Of a stretch of 64,000 nucleotides of DNA, positions 27,605 to 36,267 are shown piece by piece (the first letter of the stretch is position 1; the number at the start of each line of letters is the position of its first letter). The notes below the pieces were generated by a model. That model saw only the letters and a program-made list of their open reading frames with translations, made no database searches and had not been told where the DNA came from. Source of the DNA: Thermocoleostomius sinensis A174 (GTDB lineage Bacteria; Cyanobacteriota; Cyanobacteriia; Elainellales; Elainellaceae); the NCBI RefSeq assembly GCF_026802175.1, contig NZ_CP113797.1, positions 1,899,026 through 1,963,025 on the forward strand, in the 5' to 3' direction. The position numbers and the translations under genes are program-made.

Positions 27605-29257
27605 ATGCCAAAACCTATTGAATTCGCCTTGTTTGCACCGTACAACAAGGAAGCGGCCCTGATCGGCTCTTTCTCCGATTGGCAAGAAATTCCCATGCAG
27701 AAAGACAATCATGGCTATTTTAGAGCGACGGTTGACCTAGAGGACGGCGATTATCAATACAAATTTCGCGTTCGCTCTAGGAGTTGGTTTTTTGAACCAG
27801 ACAGTTGGGTTGATGTTGTCGATCCTTATGCAACGGATATTGACAACCCTACACAAAACGGCATTGTTCGCATTAAGGACGGGCGAAAAATTGTTGACAC
27901 TTATGTCTGGCAACATGATGATAAGCCTCTGCCTCCGGATCAGGCGTTGGTCATTTACGAAATGCACGTTGCTGACTTTTCGGGAGGCGAACCAGACCCC
28001 CATCCCCGCGGCAAATATAAGCATGCTCTTGAGAAGTTAGATTATCTGTGTGAGTTAGGCATCAATGCGATCGAACTAATGCCAGTTAAGGAATACCCAG
28101 GTGACTATAGTTGGGGATATAATCCCCGCTATTTTTTTGCCACTGAATCGAGCTATGGGTCTACAGAAGATCTCAAACATTTCATCGATGAGTGTCATGC
28201 TCGTGGTATTCGGGTGCTGATGGATGGAATTTACAATCACTCCGAAGCCGAAAGCCCATTAACCCAAATCGATCACGATTATTGGTATCATCATGATCCA
28301 AAAGATCCAGAGTTTAATTGGGGTCCAGAATTTAATTACGAACACTATGACGAAAACTTAGATACTTATCCTGCTCGTAAGTTCATTGGCGATACGGTTC
28401 GTTTCTGGATTAGCGAATATCATATCGATGGAATTCGCTACGATGCATCTCGGCAGATTGGTAACTATGATTTCTTGCATTGGATTGTTCAAGAAACCAA
28501 GAATACGGCCGGAGCAAAACCCTTTTACAACGTAGCAGAGTATATTCCTGAAGATCCGAGTATTACCAATTTTGATGGGCCCATGGATGGCTGTTGGCAC
28601 GACAGCTTCTACCACACGATCGTTCCACATCTGTGCGGTGAACGGTTTGATTTAGAAGAATTGAAGAACGTGATTGATTGCAAGCGGCAGGGATTTTTAG
28701 GCGCGACGAACGTGGTCAACTATCTGACCAATCATGACCACAATCATTTGCTAGCGGAGTTTGGCAACTTCGAGATTTTTGATCAAGCTGCCTTTAAGCG
28801 AGCTAAGCTCGGGGCGGCGCTACTAATGACCGCAGTAGGAATTCCCATGATCTGGATGGGTGAGGAGTTTGGCGAATACAAATCTAAGACGATCGAATCG
28901 GCAAAAATTGACTGGCAACTGCTCGGTAATGATGATAACAAAGGGCTATTTGAGTACTACAAAGGCTTGATCCATCTGCGCAAGTCGAATCATGCGCTTT
29001 ATACCGAAAATATCGACTTCTGCTTTGAAAATGCCGACGATCGCGTGTTTGCCTATTGTCGCTGGAATGAAGAAGGCTCGCGAGTCGTGGTCGTAGTCAA
29101 TTTTTCCGATAACTATTTGGCCAACTACACTATCTCCAACTTCCCTGCTGATGGCACGTGGCACGAATGGACCGGCAACTATGATGTAGATACGCAAAAC
29201 GGTAGTTTAACAATTGACCTACCGGAATATGAAGCAAAAGTGTTGGTTTGGCAATAA
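27605..29257 (+). CDS. GH13 alpha-amylase-family enzyme with N-terminal CBM48-like module
   Basis: A 550-residue glucan-active enzyme. Residues about 1-95 form a CBM48/E-set module (GSFSDWQEIPM, then YQYKFRV). The GH13 barrel follows, with region I as MDGIYNH (206-212), nucleophile D280 in IDGIRYDAS, acid/base E312 in NVAEY and stabiliser D378 in TNHDH, so it should be catalytically active. A C-terminal beta domain ends at VLVWQ. The order of modules resembles branching and trehalohydrolase enzymes, but it is shorter than GlgB (over 630) and its motifs are not those of TreZ, so the exact reaction (hydrolysis, branching or transfer) is open. It has no signal peptide, so it is cytoplasmic and likely glycogen-related. 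A strong terminator follows. Confidence 0.85.
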   Translation: MPKPIEFALFAPYNKEAALIGSFSDWQEIPMQKDNHGYFRATVDLEDGDYQYKFRVRSRSWFFEPDSWVDVVDPYATDIDNPTQNGIVRIKDGRKIVDTYVWQHDDKPLPPDQALVIYEMHVADFSGGEPDPHPRGKYKHALEKLDYLCELGINAIELMPVKEYPGDYSWGYNPRYFFATESSYGSTEDLKHFIDECHARGIRVLMDGIYNHSEAESPLTQIDHDYWYHHDPKDPEFNWGPEFNYEHYDENLDTYPARKFIGDTVRFWISEYHIDGIRYDASRQIGNYDFLHWIVQETKNTAGAKPFYNVAEYIPEDPSITNFDGPMDGCWHDSFYHTIVPHLCGERFDLEELKNVIDCKRQGFLGATNVVNYLTNHDHNHLLAEFGNFEIFDQAAFKRAKLGAALLMTAVGIPMIWMGEEFGEYKSKTIESAKIDWQLLGNDDNKGLFEYYKGLIHLRKSNHALYTENIDFCFENADDRVFAYCRWNEEGSRVVVVVNFSDNYLANYTISNFPADGTWHEWTGNYDVDTQNGSLTIDLPEYEAKVLVWQ

Positions 29258-29723
29258 TGCTTTATGGCAATGGATGAGATAGTTAGGGCTGTTTCAGAGG
29301 GTTAAAACCCGAAATGGATAGCTTTGATGAGCAAAACGGTTCTAATCACCTTTACATGGCTACAAAATAACGAACTTCTCAGTTTTGTGTCAGGGGTAGT
29401 TGTACGCTGCCCCTCTCTTTTTTCAATGACGATGGGTCGTCTCCACCGTGTGGAGGCTGATAACAGGACAAGAAGGACAGCGCTATAGTGGAAGACAGCT
29501 TGTTCATGAAATGATACTTTCGGCTAGATTCAAAGGAGGTAGCCTAGATAAATCCTTGGTGCTATGCCAATTCTTTGTCAGGCTGCCTAGAATTCCCCTT
29601 ACTGCCTGCGGCTCTTCTCCCTAACGAGGGGAGGTTGGGAGGGGTCGGTATATTGTGCAACCCAATAGAGAATGGGCATACACCAAAGACACCATTTAGT
29701 TTGTGATTGAGCGAGTGATCGAT
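29258..29723. other. gene-free gap with terminator and repeat remnant
   Basis: It holds the GH13 terminator (29392-29423), then a small hairpin CTCCAC-CGT-GTGGAG (29441-29455), and a G/C-rich repeat remnant at about 29603-29645 (CTTCTCCC ... GGGGAGG, then TTGGGAGGGG), similar to elements at 4051, 37607 and 57658. A perfect ribosome-site-like AAAGGAGGT at 29532-29540 is not followed by a credible gene. Confidence 0.5.
29392..29423 (+). terminator. rho-independent terminator of the GH13 gene
   Basis: Stem AGGGGTAG (29392-29399) pairs with CTGCCCCT (29407-29414) with one G-U pair, loop TTGTACG, followed by CTC and six T's (29418-29423). It lies 135 bases after the stop codon at 29257. Confidence 0.82.
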
Positions 29724-29942
29724 ATGTCTGAACGTGGAATCCAGGTTTGTCCAGTTTGCGGAGTAAAAATTCAAAAGCTGGTGACAGGCGATCGGGTACT
29801 GTTTGCCGTTGGCCCACCCGGAACCCGTGCTGCGCTTTGGGCAAAAGTTTGTAAATATACCGATAAAGCAGGCTGCATTAATCGAGACAAGAGTTCTATC
29901 GATTCCGTTAACCCACAGGATTATTACCAGTCTGAACAATAG
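29724..29942 (+). CDS. small zinc-ribbon-like protein
   Basis: A 72-residue protein with four Cys arranged as two pairs: C9-x2-C12 (VCPVCG) and C43-x7-C51 (KVCKYTDKAGC), consistent with one zinc site. Between them, TGDRVLFAVGPPGTRAALWA is strongly patterned, and the ending DYYQ resembles small cyanobacterial proteins I recall as conserved but uncharacterised. The frame can begin at 29703, but the ATG at 29724 fits family length; no strong ribosome site is visible. It lies 41 bases before the RMD1 gene on the same strand. Function unknown; nucleic-acid or protein binding would be the usual guess for a zinc ribbon. Confidence 0.7.
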   Translation: MSERGIQVCPVCGVKIQKLVTGDRVLFAVGPPGTRAALWAKVCKYTDKAGCINRDKSSIDSVNPQDYYQSEQ

Positions 29943-29983
29943 GGGAGAATCGCGCGATCGGTTTTCACCCGATAAAGTGATGT

Positions 29984-30784
29984 ATGTCAAATCCAATTTT
30001 TACAGACAAAGATTCATTCAAGTGCCGTGCTCTCTTTTTAGGAGAATCTCTAGATTTAAAAGCCCTAGAGACAACAGAACATTTAGGAACACAGCCCCTT
30101 GTAGTGACAGCCGGAGAGCAAGGATGCGCTGTGTTGTTTCGCTATGGAGCCGTGGTTGTCTTCGGGCTAGGACCGGTTGAAGAAGCATCCTTTCTAACCT
30201 ATCTCAAACCATTCGTGCGGCAACCGTTTGCTTCATCTGAAACCGAAGAAGCCATCTTAAAGCGTGACCAATCTGGCGGAGGACGGGTAGAGAATGGCGT
30301 GATTTGGCTACAGGAATTTAGCATCGAACGAGTACAAATTGTGGCTGATATTTTGGCAAAGAGTGTTGTTCTGGCTCATTACGAAACAGGAACAGGTAAA
30401 ATTTTTGATCAAATTGAACCCTTTGCCGATAGTTTACAGCGCACCACGCGCGATGAACGTTGGGGGAAAGAGGTACTGCGGCAATTAGGCCGAGCGTTGT
30501 CGATTCAGCACAAAATTGTGGGCCGAGTCGAAATCATTGATAAACCGGAACTGTTGTGGGATGCACCAGAACTAGAGCGGCTCTATTTACGCCTGGAAAA
30601 TGAATATGAAATTCGCGAACGCCATCTAGCCCTAGAGCGCAAGCTAGAATTGATTTCTCGTACAGCCGAAACGGTTTTGGATTTGCTTCAGCACAACACT
30701 GGACTGCGAGTAGAGTGGTATGTGGTGATTCTGATTGTGGTGGAAATTTTGCTGTCGCTCTACGATTTGTTTGTACAGGTGTAG
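29984..30784 (+). CDS. RMD1/DUF155 family protein
   Basis: A 266-residue protein of the RMD1/YagE (DUF155) family. In eukaryotes its members are mitochondrial inner-membrane proteins needed for mitochondrial translation or meiotic division; the bacterial role is unknown. Visible features: GAVVVFGLGPVEEASFL in the N-terminal half, AKSVVLAHYETGTGKIFD, the amphipathic DAPELERLYLRLENEYEIRE, and a C-terminal single membrane segment (WYVVILIVVEILLSLYDLF) that should anchor it with the bulk in the cytoplasm. It is preceded by the zinc-ribbon gene and convergent with the MgtC-like gene, the stops being five bases apart. Confidence 0.87.
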   Translation: MSNPIFTDKDSFKCRALFLGESLDLKALETTEHLGTQPLVVTAGEQGCAVLFRYGAVVVFGLGPVEEASFLTYLKPFVRQPFASSETEEAILKRDQSGGGRVENGVIWLQEFSIERVQIVADILAKSVVLAHYETGTGKIFDQIEPFADSLQRTTRDERWGKEVLRQLGRALSIQHKIVGRVEIIDKPELLWDAPELERLYLRLENEYEIRERHLALERKLELISRTAETVLDLLQHNTGLRVEWYVVILIVVEILLSLYDLFVQV

Positions 30785-30789
30785 CGCTT

Positions 30790-31257
30790 CTAACGTCTAC
30801 CTAGGCGAGTTTCAATTTTTTTCACTCCCCATAAAATAACAAAGGTGGCGATCGCTCCGAATGTGCCAATTTGCCATAGTCCACAACCGACCGCAATCCC
30901 GATCGCCATTGCGACCCAAATCGCAGCGGCTGAGGTTAAACCACGCACTCGTACTTGTCCAGATTCAGAGTTAGAGACGCTGACAATTTCTCCTGCTCCC
31001 AGGAAACCAATTCCTGTGACAATACCTTGAATGATGCGACTAATGGTGTCAGCTGTCTCTCGCACCATTCCCGATTGGACCGCAGTCATCACTAGCATGG
31101 CTGAGCCTAAGCTCACGAGCATATGCGTTCGCAGTCCGGCTGGCTTACTGTCCACCTCTCGTTCCCAGCCAATGAGACCACCCAAAATAACTGCTAAACT
31201 AAGGCGGATCACCACATCTTCCCAGCTAAGGGGATACAGTAATTCAATTCCCGTCAT
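30790..31257 (-). CDS. MgtC/SapB family membrane protein
   Basis: A 155-residue membrane protein with about four hydrophobic segments. The MgtC signature VILGGLIGWEREVDSKPAGLRTHMLVSLGSAM is split over the first two segments, then GIVTGIGFLGAGEIV and RGLTSAAAIWVAMAIGIAVGCG. MgtC proteins modulate Mg2+ and ATP-synthase or phosphate homeostasis; this short form lacks the C-terminal ACT-like domain of Salmonella MgtC. A TTG start at 31290 would overlap the DUF3288 gene; the ATG at 31257 with GGGAG upstream is preferred. It follows DUF3288 by 23 bases, so the two probably form an operon. Confidence 0.88.
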   Translation of the reverse strand: MTGIELLYPLSWEDVVIRLSLAVILGGLIGWEREVDSKPAGLRTHMLVSLGSAMLVMTAVQSGMVRETADTISRIIQGIVTGIGFLGAGEIVSVSNSESGQVRVRGLTSAAAIWVAMAIGIAVGCGLWQIGTFGAIATFVILWGVKKIETRLGRR

Positions 31258-31280
31258 TGGTATTGGCTCCCAGGTTAGGG

Positions 31281-31574
31281 CTAGCTCCAATCTTCACGTT
31301 GGCTTGCTCTGCCTCGATATACTTGTGCTGTTTGATGAAGCTGACGAGTTTTCTGGAACAGGTCTTCTTCAGTTAGCTGCCATTTTTCTAGAAGAGTGTC
31401 TAAATCGGTTTGAATGTCTCGTGCTCCTGGAAAGCCACGATAGCGAATGCGTAGGCGCGCCAATTCCGCTAAATTAAAATCTGTGGGTTGGTCGTTCAGC
31501 AGCGAGTTGACAATCTGCCGATCGCCACTATAGAGCGGGTGCTGCTGGTCTTTACGACCGGAATCATCAGCCAT
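31281..31574 (-). CDS. DUF3288 family protein
   Basis: A 97-residue soluble cyanobacterial protein of unknown function. The opening KDQQHPLYSGDRQIVNSLL is the DUF3288 hallmark, followed by DFNLAELARLRIRYRGFPGA and a helical C-terminus. A TTG three codons upstream could start it, but the ATG at 31574 is simpler. It is directly upstream of the MgtC-like gene on the same strand. There are no membrane segments or catalytic motifs. Confidence 0.82.
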   Translation of the reverse strand: MADDSGRKDQQHPLYSGDRQIVNSLLNDQPTDFNLAELARLRIRYRGFPGARDIQTDLDTLLEKWQLTEEDLFQKTRQLHQTAQVYRGRASQREDWS

Positions 31575-31802
31575 AGAACTCAAACCGAATCAAAAATCAA
31601 CATTCAAGCTAGCGTCGCTATATTTTATAGCGGTTTTGCAGTTGAATAGCGACAATGTATTGATTAAAAACTGTGACAAAACATAACAATCGCGTCAGGT
31701 TGTCGATCGTTTAAAAAGTCGTTTGCTATAGTGTCGCCACATCAGTTGTCTTTTGAGTAGATCAACTGTTGTATTGGAATTGCTTATATAGCGGGTAGGA
31801 CT

Positions 31803-32603
31803 ATGCCAACAGATCACCTCGAACCGTATCGACAAATGGCGCGTTCCATTCGGTTTGTGCCGCCACTTGACCGCAAGCAAACTTGGCAAAAGCCATCTGT
31901 ACTTGACTCCAGTTCGATCGCCACCCTTGCAACGGCAAGTGTCTCACCTCAGCGTGCATCTGTCCAATCTGCGGCTTCGGGTATGCTGCCCCACTTGTTG
32001 CCCGATCACACCACTCGTTTGATTCAAGCAGCCGTGTCTCGGCAGACTGTGTTACCCCCAATTTATGTATTGCCCGAAAGCATTGCCGATCGCATTAGTC
32101 GCCTTACCGATGCCGAGCTACCCTGTTCAGAACCGATCAGGTTTCAACCCAAAATTCCGCAACCCGATCCTAACTGGATGCCTGCAATGACAGAACCCGC
32201 CGTTTCGATCGATTCTGTTGCGTGGGAAGTGGCTTCTGAGGTGACGTATGCCCTTGAAGCAAGCCGTTCGGTCTGTGTTGACCCCGATGCAGCGAGTTCT
32301 GAGCAATCGAGTCATGAGGCGTCCAATAATTTGAATGCAGTCTCACAGGAGAACGGTACGTCGGCTTACTCGATCGCGCCAGTGTCGCAACGGCTTGAAC
32401 AAAACCTTTCTCAGGAGGTTGTTCACGATCAACTAAAAGCTCATCGCCCAGAATCCCTTGCCCGTGAACCAGCCCATGCAGCCGTAGAACTCAGTAGCCA
32501 TCTTAAAACGTCCGGTAAAAGTGGTGCAAAGATCAATGCAGCCCCCAAGGGGTTTGGTCAGGGAGTTCGATCGAAAAAGAAAAGTCGCCGTGATTCGCGC
32601 TAG
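31803..32603 (+). CDS. uncharacterised disordered protein with basic C-terminal tail
   Basis: A 266-residue protein I do not recognise. It is rich in Ser, Ala, Pro, Gln and Glu with few hydrophobic runs, so it is probably largely disordered. A short semi-ordered part is RLIQAAVSRQTVLPPIYVLP followed by ESIADRISRLTD. The last 30 residues are strongly basic and Gly-containing (GFGQGVRSKKKSRRDSR), a tail that could bind nucleic acid or acidic partners. The ATG at 31803 has TAGGA close upstream. There is no signal peptide. It stands alone, divergent from DUF3288. Codon use resembles its neighbours (many CGATCG). Confidence 0.6.
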   Translation: MPTDHLEPYRQMARSIRFVPPLDRKQTWQKPSVLDSSSIATLATASVSPQRASVQSAASGMLPHLLPDHTTRLIQAAVSRQTVLPPIYVLPESIADRISRLTDAELPCSEPIRFQPKIPQPDPNWMPAMTEPAVSIDSVAWEVASEVTYALEASRSVCVDPDAASSEQSSHEASNNLNAVSQENGTSAYSIAPVSQRLEQNLSQEVVHDQLKAHRPESLAREPAHAAVELSSHLKTSGKSGAKINAAPKGFGQGVRSKKKSRRDSR

Positions 32604-32743
32604 CTGACTGGATTAGACAGTGGGCGATTCCGAGCCGCATTGACCTCATCTGGAAAACGTCAGTACCCTTATTTGGCTACCACTCGGCAGCCGCGATCGA
32701 CGGCTTCGTTGCTGTGCGAATTTAGCTTTCTGGGGGGTGGCAC

Positions 32744-33013
32744 ATGAATTATCGCGATCGGCTCTCTCCCTGGTGCATTATCCAGCTTTTGCCCAAGATG
32801 CAGCGATCGGTGGTGGCGCGGTTTCGCAAACGCCATGATGCGGAGGCACATTTACGGGCATTGCGACGGCTGAATCCTGCGCTGCACTACGAGATTGTAT
32901 TTGATCCACCATTAGACGACGAAACCCCTGACGCATTAGACACATTGGCAGAGTCTTTAGTATTGGGTCAAGACGCCTGTGTCATTAAAATCCTGAATCA
33001 AAGTTGGCGATGA
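32744..33013 (+). CDS. small conserved basic protein
   Basis: An 89-residue cytoplasmic protein. The core SVVARFRKRHDAEAHLRALRRLNPALHYEIVFDPP has a positively charged helix followed by a beta-strand; the C-terminal half is acidic. Similar small proteins upstream of tRNA synthetase or housekeeping genes are known in cyanobacteria, but I cannot name a family. GGGGGGTGG lies directly before the ATG at 32744, a reasonable ribosome site. It ends 72 bases before the favoured ileS start and may be co-transcribed with it. Confidence 0.62.
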   Translation: MNYRDRLSPWCIIQLLPKMQRSVVARFRKRHDAEAHLRALRRLNPALHYEIVFDPPLDDETPDALDTLAESLVLGQDACVIKILNQSWR

Positions 33014-33085
33014 AGGAGCTTCTAGCCGATAATGGTTCGATACAATCTTTACAATGTCCCCTGCATTTTCTCTAATAATTTACCC

Positions 33086-35968
33086 GTGACTCTCACAGAA
33101 CCTGGAAGCTACAAAGACACTGTTAATCTACCGCAGACTAAGTTTGACATGCGCGCCAATGCCGTCAAGCGCGAGCCGGAACTGCAAACCTTCTGGAAAG
33201 AGAACCGAATTTACGAGAAATTGTCTGAGAGCAATCCGGGGGAACCCTTCATTCTGCACGATGGTCCGCCCTATGCCAACGGCGCATTGCACATCGGTCA
33301 TGCCCTCAACAAAACGCTGAAGGATATTATCAACAAATATCAACTGCTGAAGGGACACAAAGTGCGCTACATCCCTGGTTGGGACTGTCATGGACTGCCG
33401 ATCGAACTGAAAGTGCTGCAAGCCATGAAGCCGGAGGAGCGCAAAAATCTAACGCCCTTGGAACTGCGTCGCAAAGCCAAAGCCTGGGCCTTGGAACAGC
33501 AGCAGCAACAGTGCCAAAGCTTTATGCGCTACGGAATTTGGGGTGATTGGGATCATCCCTACCTCACGATGTTGCCGGAATATGAAGCGGCGCAGATTGG
33601 CGTATTTGGGCAAATGGTTTTGAAGGGTTATATCTATCGCGGCTTGAAGCCCGTCTACTGGAGTCCCAGTTCTCAAACAGCCTTAGCCGAAGCGGAATTA
33701 GAATATCCCGATGGACACACGTCGCGCAGTCTCTATGCTGCATTTCCGGTGGTGAGTTTGTCTAAGGCTGCTGCTGCCTTTCAGCCCTATCTCTCAGAAC
33801 TGGGCGTCGCCATCTGGACTACCACTCCTTGGACAATTCCAGCCAACTTGGCGGTTGCCGTCAATCCCGATCTGAAGTATTCCGTCGTGGAAGCTGCGGG
33901 TGGAAACCTGCCGTTCCGCTATTTGATTGTAGCCACAGAACTGGTGGAGCGCTTATCCAAACTATTTGCTACAGAACTGACCGTCAAAGCCACCGTATCT
34001 GGTAAAGATCTGGAACACAGCACCTATCGCCATCCCCTGTTCGATCGCGAAAGCCCGATCGTGATTGGCGGCGACTATGTCACGACCGAATCTGGTACAG
34101 GCTTGGTGCATACGGCTCCGGGGCACGGCATGGACGACTTTGCCGTCGGTCAGCGCTATGGACTGCCGGTTTTGTCTCCTGTAGATGATCTGGGCAATTT
34201 TACCGAAGAAGCGGGTCCGTTTGCCAGGCTAAATGTCCTCAAAGATGCTAATCCAGCCATCATCAAAGCGTTGTCCGAAGCGGGATCGCTGCTGAAGGAA
34301 GAAGACTATGTACATCGCTATCCCTATGATTGGCGCACCAAAAAACCCGTGATTTACCGCGCTACCGAACAGTGGTTTGCCTCAGTAGACGGCTTCCGCG
34401 ATCAGGCGATGCAGGCGATCGGCTCTGTCGAATGGATTCCAGCGCAGGGCGAAAACCGCATCACAGCGATGGTATCGGAGCGATCGGACTGGTGCATTTC
34501 TCGTCAGCGCAGTTGGGGTGTGCCGATTCCGGTGTTCTACGACGAAGCCACTAACGAGCCGCTGCTCAACGCAGATACTTTGAATCACATTCAGCAGATC
34601 TTTGCGGAGAAAGGCTCGGATGCCTGGTGGGAACTGTCGATCGAGGAGCTATTGCCGGAGAAGTACCGCCACGATGGCCGCACCTACCGCAAAGGCACCG
34701 ACACGATGGATGTCTGGTTCGATTCCGGCTCGTCCTGGGCAGCGGTAGTTAAACAGCGAGGCTTAGTCTATCCGGTGGATATGTATCTGGAAGGTTCAGA
34801 TCAGCACCGGGGCTGGTTCCAGTCCAGTTTGCTCACCAGTGTAGCCGTCAACGGCATTGCTCCCTACAAAACTGTCCTCACCCACGGCTTCACGCTGGAC
34901 GAACAGGGACGCAAGATGAGCAAATCGCTGGGCAATACTATCGATCCGGCGATCGTCATCGAAGGTGGCAAAAACCAGAAAGAGGAACCGCCCTACGGAG
35001 CCGATGTGCTGCGGCTGTGGGTATCGTCGGTGGATTATTCTTCTGATATGGCGATCGGGAAAAACATCCTCAAGCAAATTGCCGATGTCTATCGCAAAAT
35101 CCGCAATACGGCCCGATTTCTGCTGGGCAACCTGCATGATTTTGATCCCGCTCAACAGTCCGTTCCCTATGCTGAGTTGCCGGAACTCGATTGCTATATG
35201 CTGCACCGCATGACCGAGGTGTTTGCTGACGTTACCGATGCGTTTGAAAGCTATCAGTTCTTCCGCTTCTTCCAGACGGTGCAAAACTTTTGCGTCGTCG
35301 ATCTGTCTAACTTCTATTTGGATATTGCCAAAGATCGGCTGTATATCAGCACTCCTAATGCGGCACGGCGGCGCAGTTGCCAAACCGTGTTGGCGGTGGC
35401 CGTGGAAAACCTGGCCCGATCGATCGGGCCAGTTCTATCTCACCTGGCCGAAGATATTTGGCAATACCTGCCCTACAAAACGCCCTACCAATCTGTGTTT
35501 GAGGCGGGTTGGGTGAAACTGGAAGACGCCTGGAAACAGCCGGAACTTGCGAAAACCTGGGAGCAGTTGCGCAAAGTGCGGCAGGAAGTCAACCGCGTGC
35601 TAGAACAGTCCCGCAATGACAAGGCGATCGGCTCCTCGCTGGAAGCCAAGCTGTTACTATATGTCACCGATCTGGATCTGCGGCAAACACTAGCCTCGAT
35701 GAACCCAGCGGATAGCTTAAGCGGCGGCAATCGCGTTGATGAATTGCGCTATCTATTCCTTACCTCGCAGGTGGAATTGCTGGAAACGCCCGATCGCCTG
35801 GCCGGATTAAAATACCAATTCCAATCAGATGCACTGGGAATTGGCGTCGTCGATGCCGAGGGCGAAAAGTGCGATCGCTGCTGGAATTACTCGACGCATG
35901 TGGGTGAATCAAAATCACATCCGCTGCTTTGCGAACGCTGCGTTCCGGCGCTCGATGGAACATTCTGA
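33086..35968 (+). CDS. ileS: isoleucyl-tRNA synthetase IleS
   Basis: Class Ia aminoacyl-tRNA synthetase charging tRNA-Ile, with CP1 editing domain. HIGH motif in PYANGALHIGHALNKTL; tryptophan-rich editing segment WTTTPWTIPANLA with the TAPGHGMDD editing site; KMSKSLGNT; and a C-terminal zinc-binding domain with CDRCWNYS and CERC. The 960 residues suit a bacterial-type IleS. The frame continues upstream to an ATG at 33032, but the extra 18 residues are unlike the family. The GTG at 33086, giving VTLTEPGSYKDTVNLPQT, matches cyanobacterial openings. Neither start has a good ribosome site. The start is therefore uncertain, the identity firm. Confidence 0.96.
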   Translation: MTLTEPGSYKDTVNLPQTKFDMRANAVKREPELQTFWKENRIYEKLSESNPGEPFILHDGPPYANGALHIGHALNKTLKDIINKYQLLKGHKVRYIPGWDCHGLPIELKVLQAMKPEERKNLTPLELRRKAKAWALEQQQQQCQSFMRYGIWGDWDHPYLTMLPEYEAAQIGVFGQMVLKGYIYRGLKPVYWSPSSQTALAEAELEYPDGHTSRSLYAAFPVVSLSKAAAAFQPYLSELGVAIWTTTPWTIPANLAVAVNPDLKYSVVEAAGGNLPFRYLIVATELVERLSKLFATELTVKATVSGKDLEHSTYRHPLFDRESPIVIGGDYVTTESGTGLVHTAPGHGMDDFAVGQRYGLPVLSPVDDLGNFTEEAGPFARLNVLKDANPAIIKALSEAGSLLKEEDYVHRYPYDWRTKKPVIYRATEQWFASVDGFRDQAMQAIGSVEWIPAQGENRITAMVSERSDWCISRQRSWGVPIPVFYDEATNEPLLNADTLNHIQQIFAEKGSDAWWELSIEELLPEKYRHDGRTYRKGTDTMDVWFDSGSSWAAVVKQRGLVYPVDMYLEGSDQHRGWFQSSLLTSVAVNGIAPYKTVLTHGFTLDEQGRKMSKSLGNTIDPAIVIEGGKNQKEEPPYGADVLRLWVSSVDYSSDMAIGKNILKQIADVYRKIRNTARFLLGNLHDFDPAQQSVPYAELPELDCYMLHRMTEVFADVTDAFESYQFFRFFQTVQNFCVVDLSNFYLDIAKDRLYISTPNAARRRSCQTVLAVAVENLARSIGPVLSHLAEDIWQYLPYKTPYQSVFEAGWVKLEDAWKQPELAKTWEQLRKVRQEVNRVLEQSRNDKAIGSSLEAKLLLYVTDLDLRQTLASMNPADSLSGGNRVDELRYLFLTSQVELLETPDRLAGLKYQFQSDALGIGVVDAEGEKCDRCWNYSTHVGESKSHPLLCERCVPALDGTF

Positions 35969-36267
35969 TCGAGGTGGCGCTCGGTTACGTCTTCACTGAA
36001 ACTCGATTAGTGGGTCAAGAACCGCCCCTTGACCCTAAACAATTCCTCCAAGCCTGCCCTTTCTTAGAGGTAGACAGTTTCGAGTCATCCATCGACTGGC
36101 AATCCTAACTTCCTTTATGTTGCAGGATTAACTTGCTACATTTACAAAACAGTTAGTGATACTCTTCCCAAAAACTTGATTCAATGGTTGCGAGAATCGA
36201 AACGTTTGTAAGCTAATTTCGCAGGCATGCCATGCTGAGAATCGTCCATTGGTCGAGGAGTTCCTGT

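Noticed and set aside
29532-29540. AAAGGAGGT, a perfect ribosome-site-like sequence
   Set aside because: Only an 8-codon ATG frame or a 22-codon TTG frame follows, and the spacing is too long (15 or more bases). Probably chance, though a leader peptide cannot be excluded.
29562-29996. 144-codon minus-strand frame opposite the zinc-ribbon gene
   Set aside because: It is the antisense of the better supported zinc-ribbon protein, and its sequence runs through the intergenic hairpin repeat.
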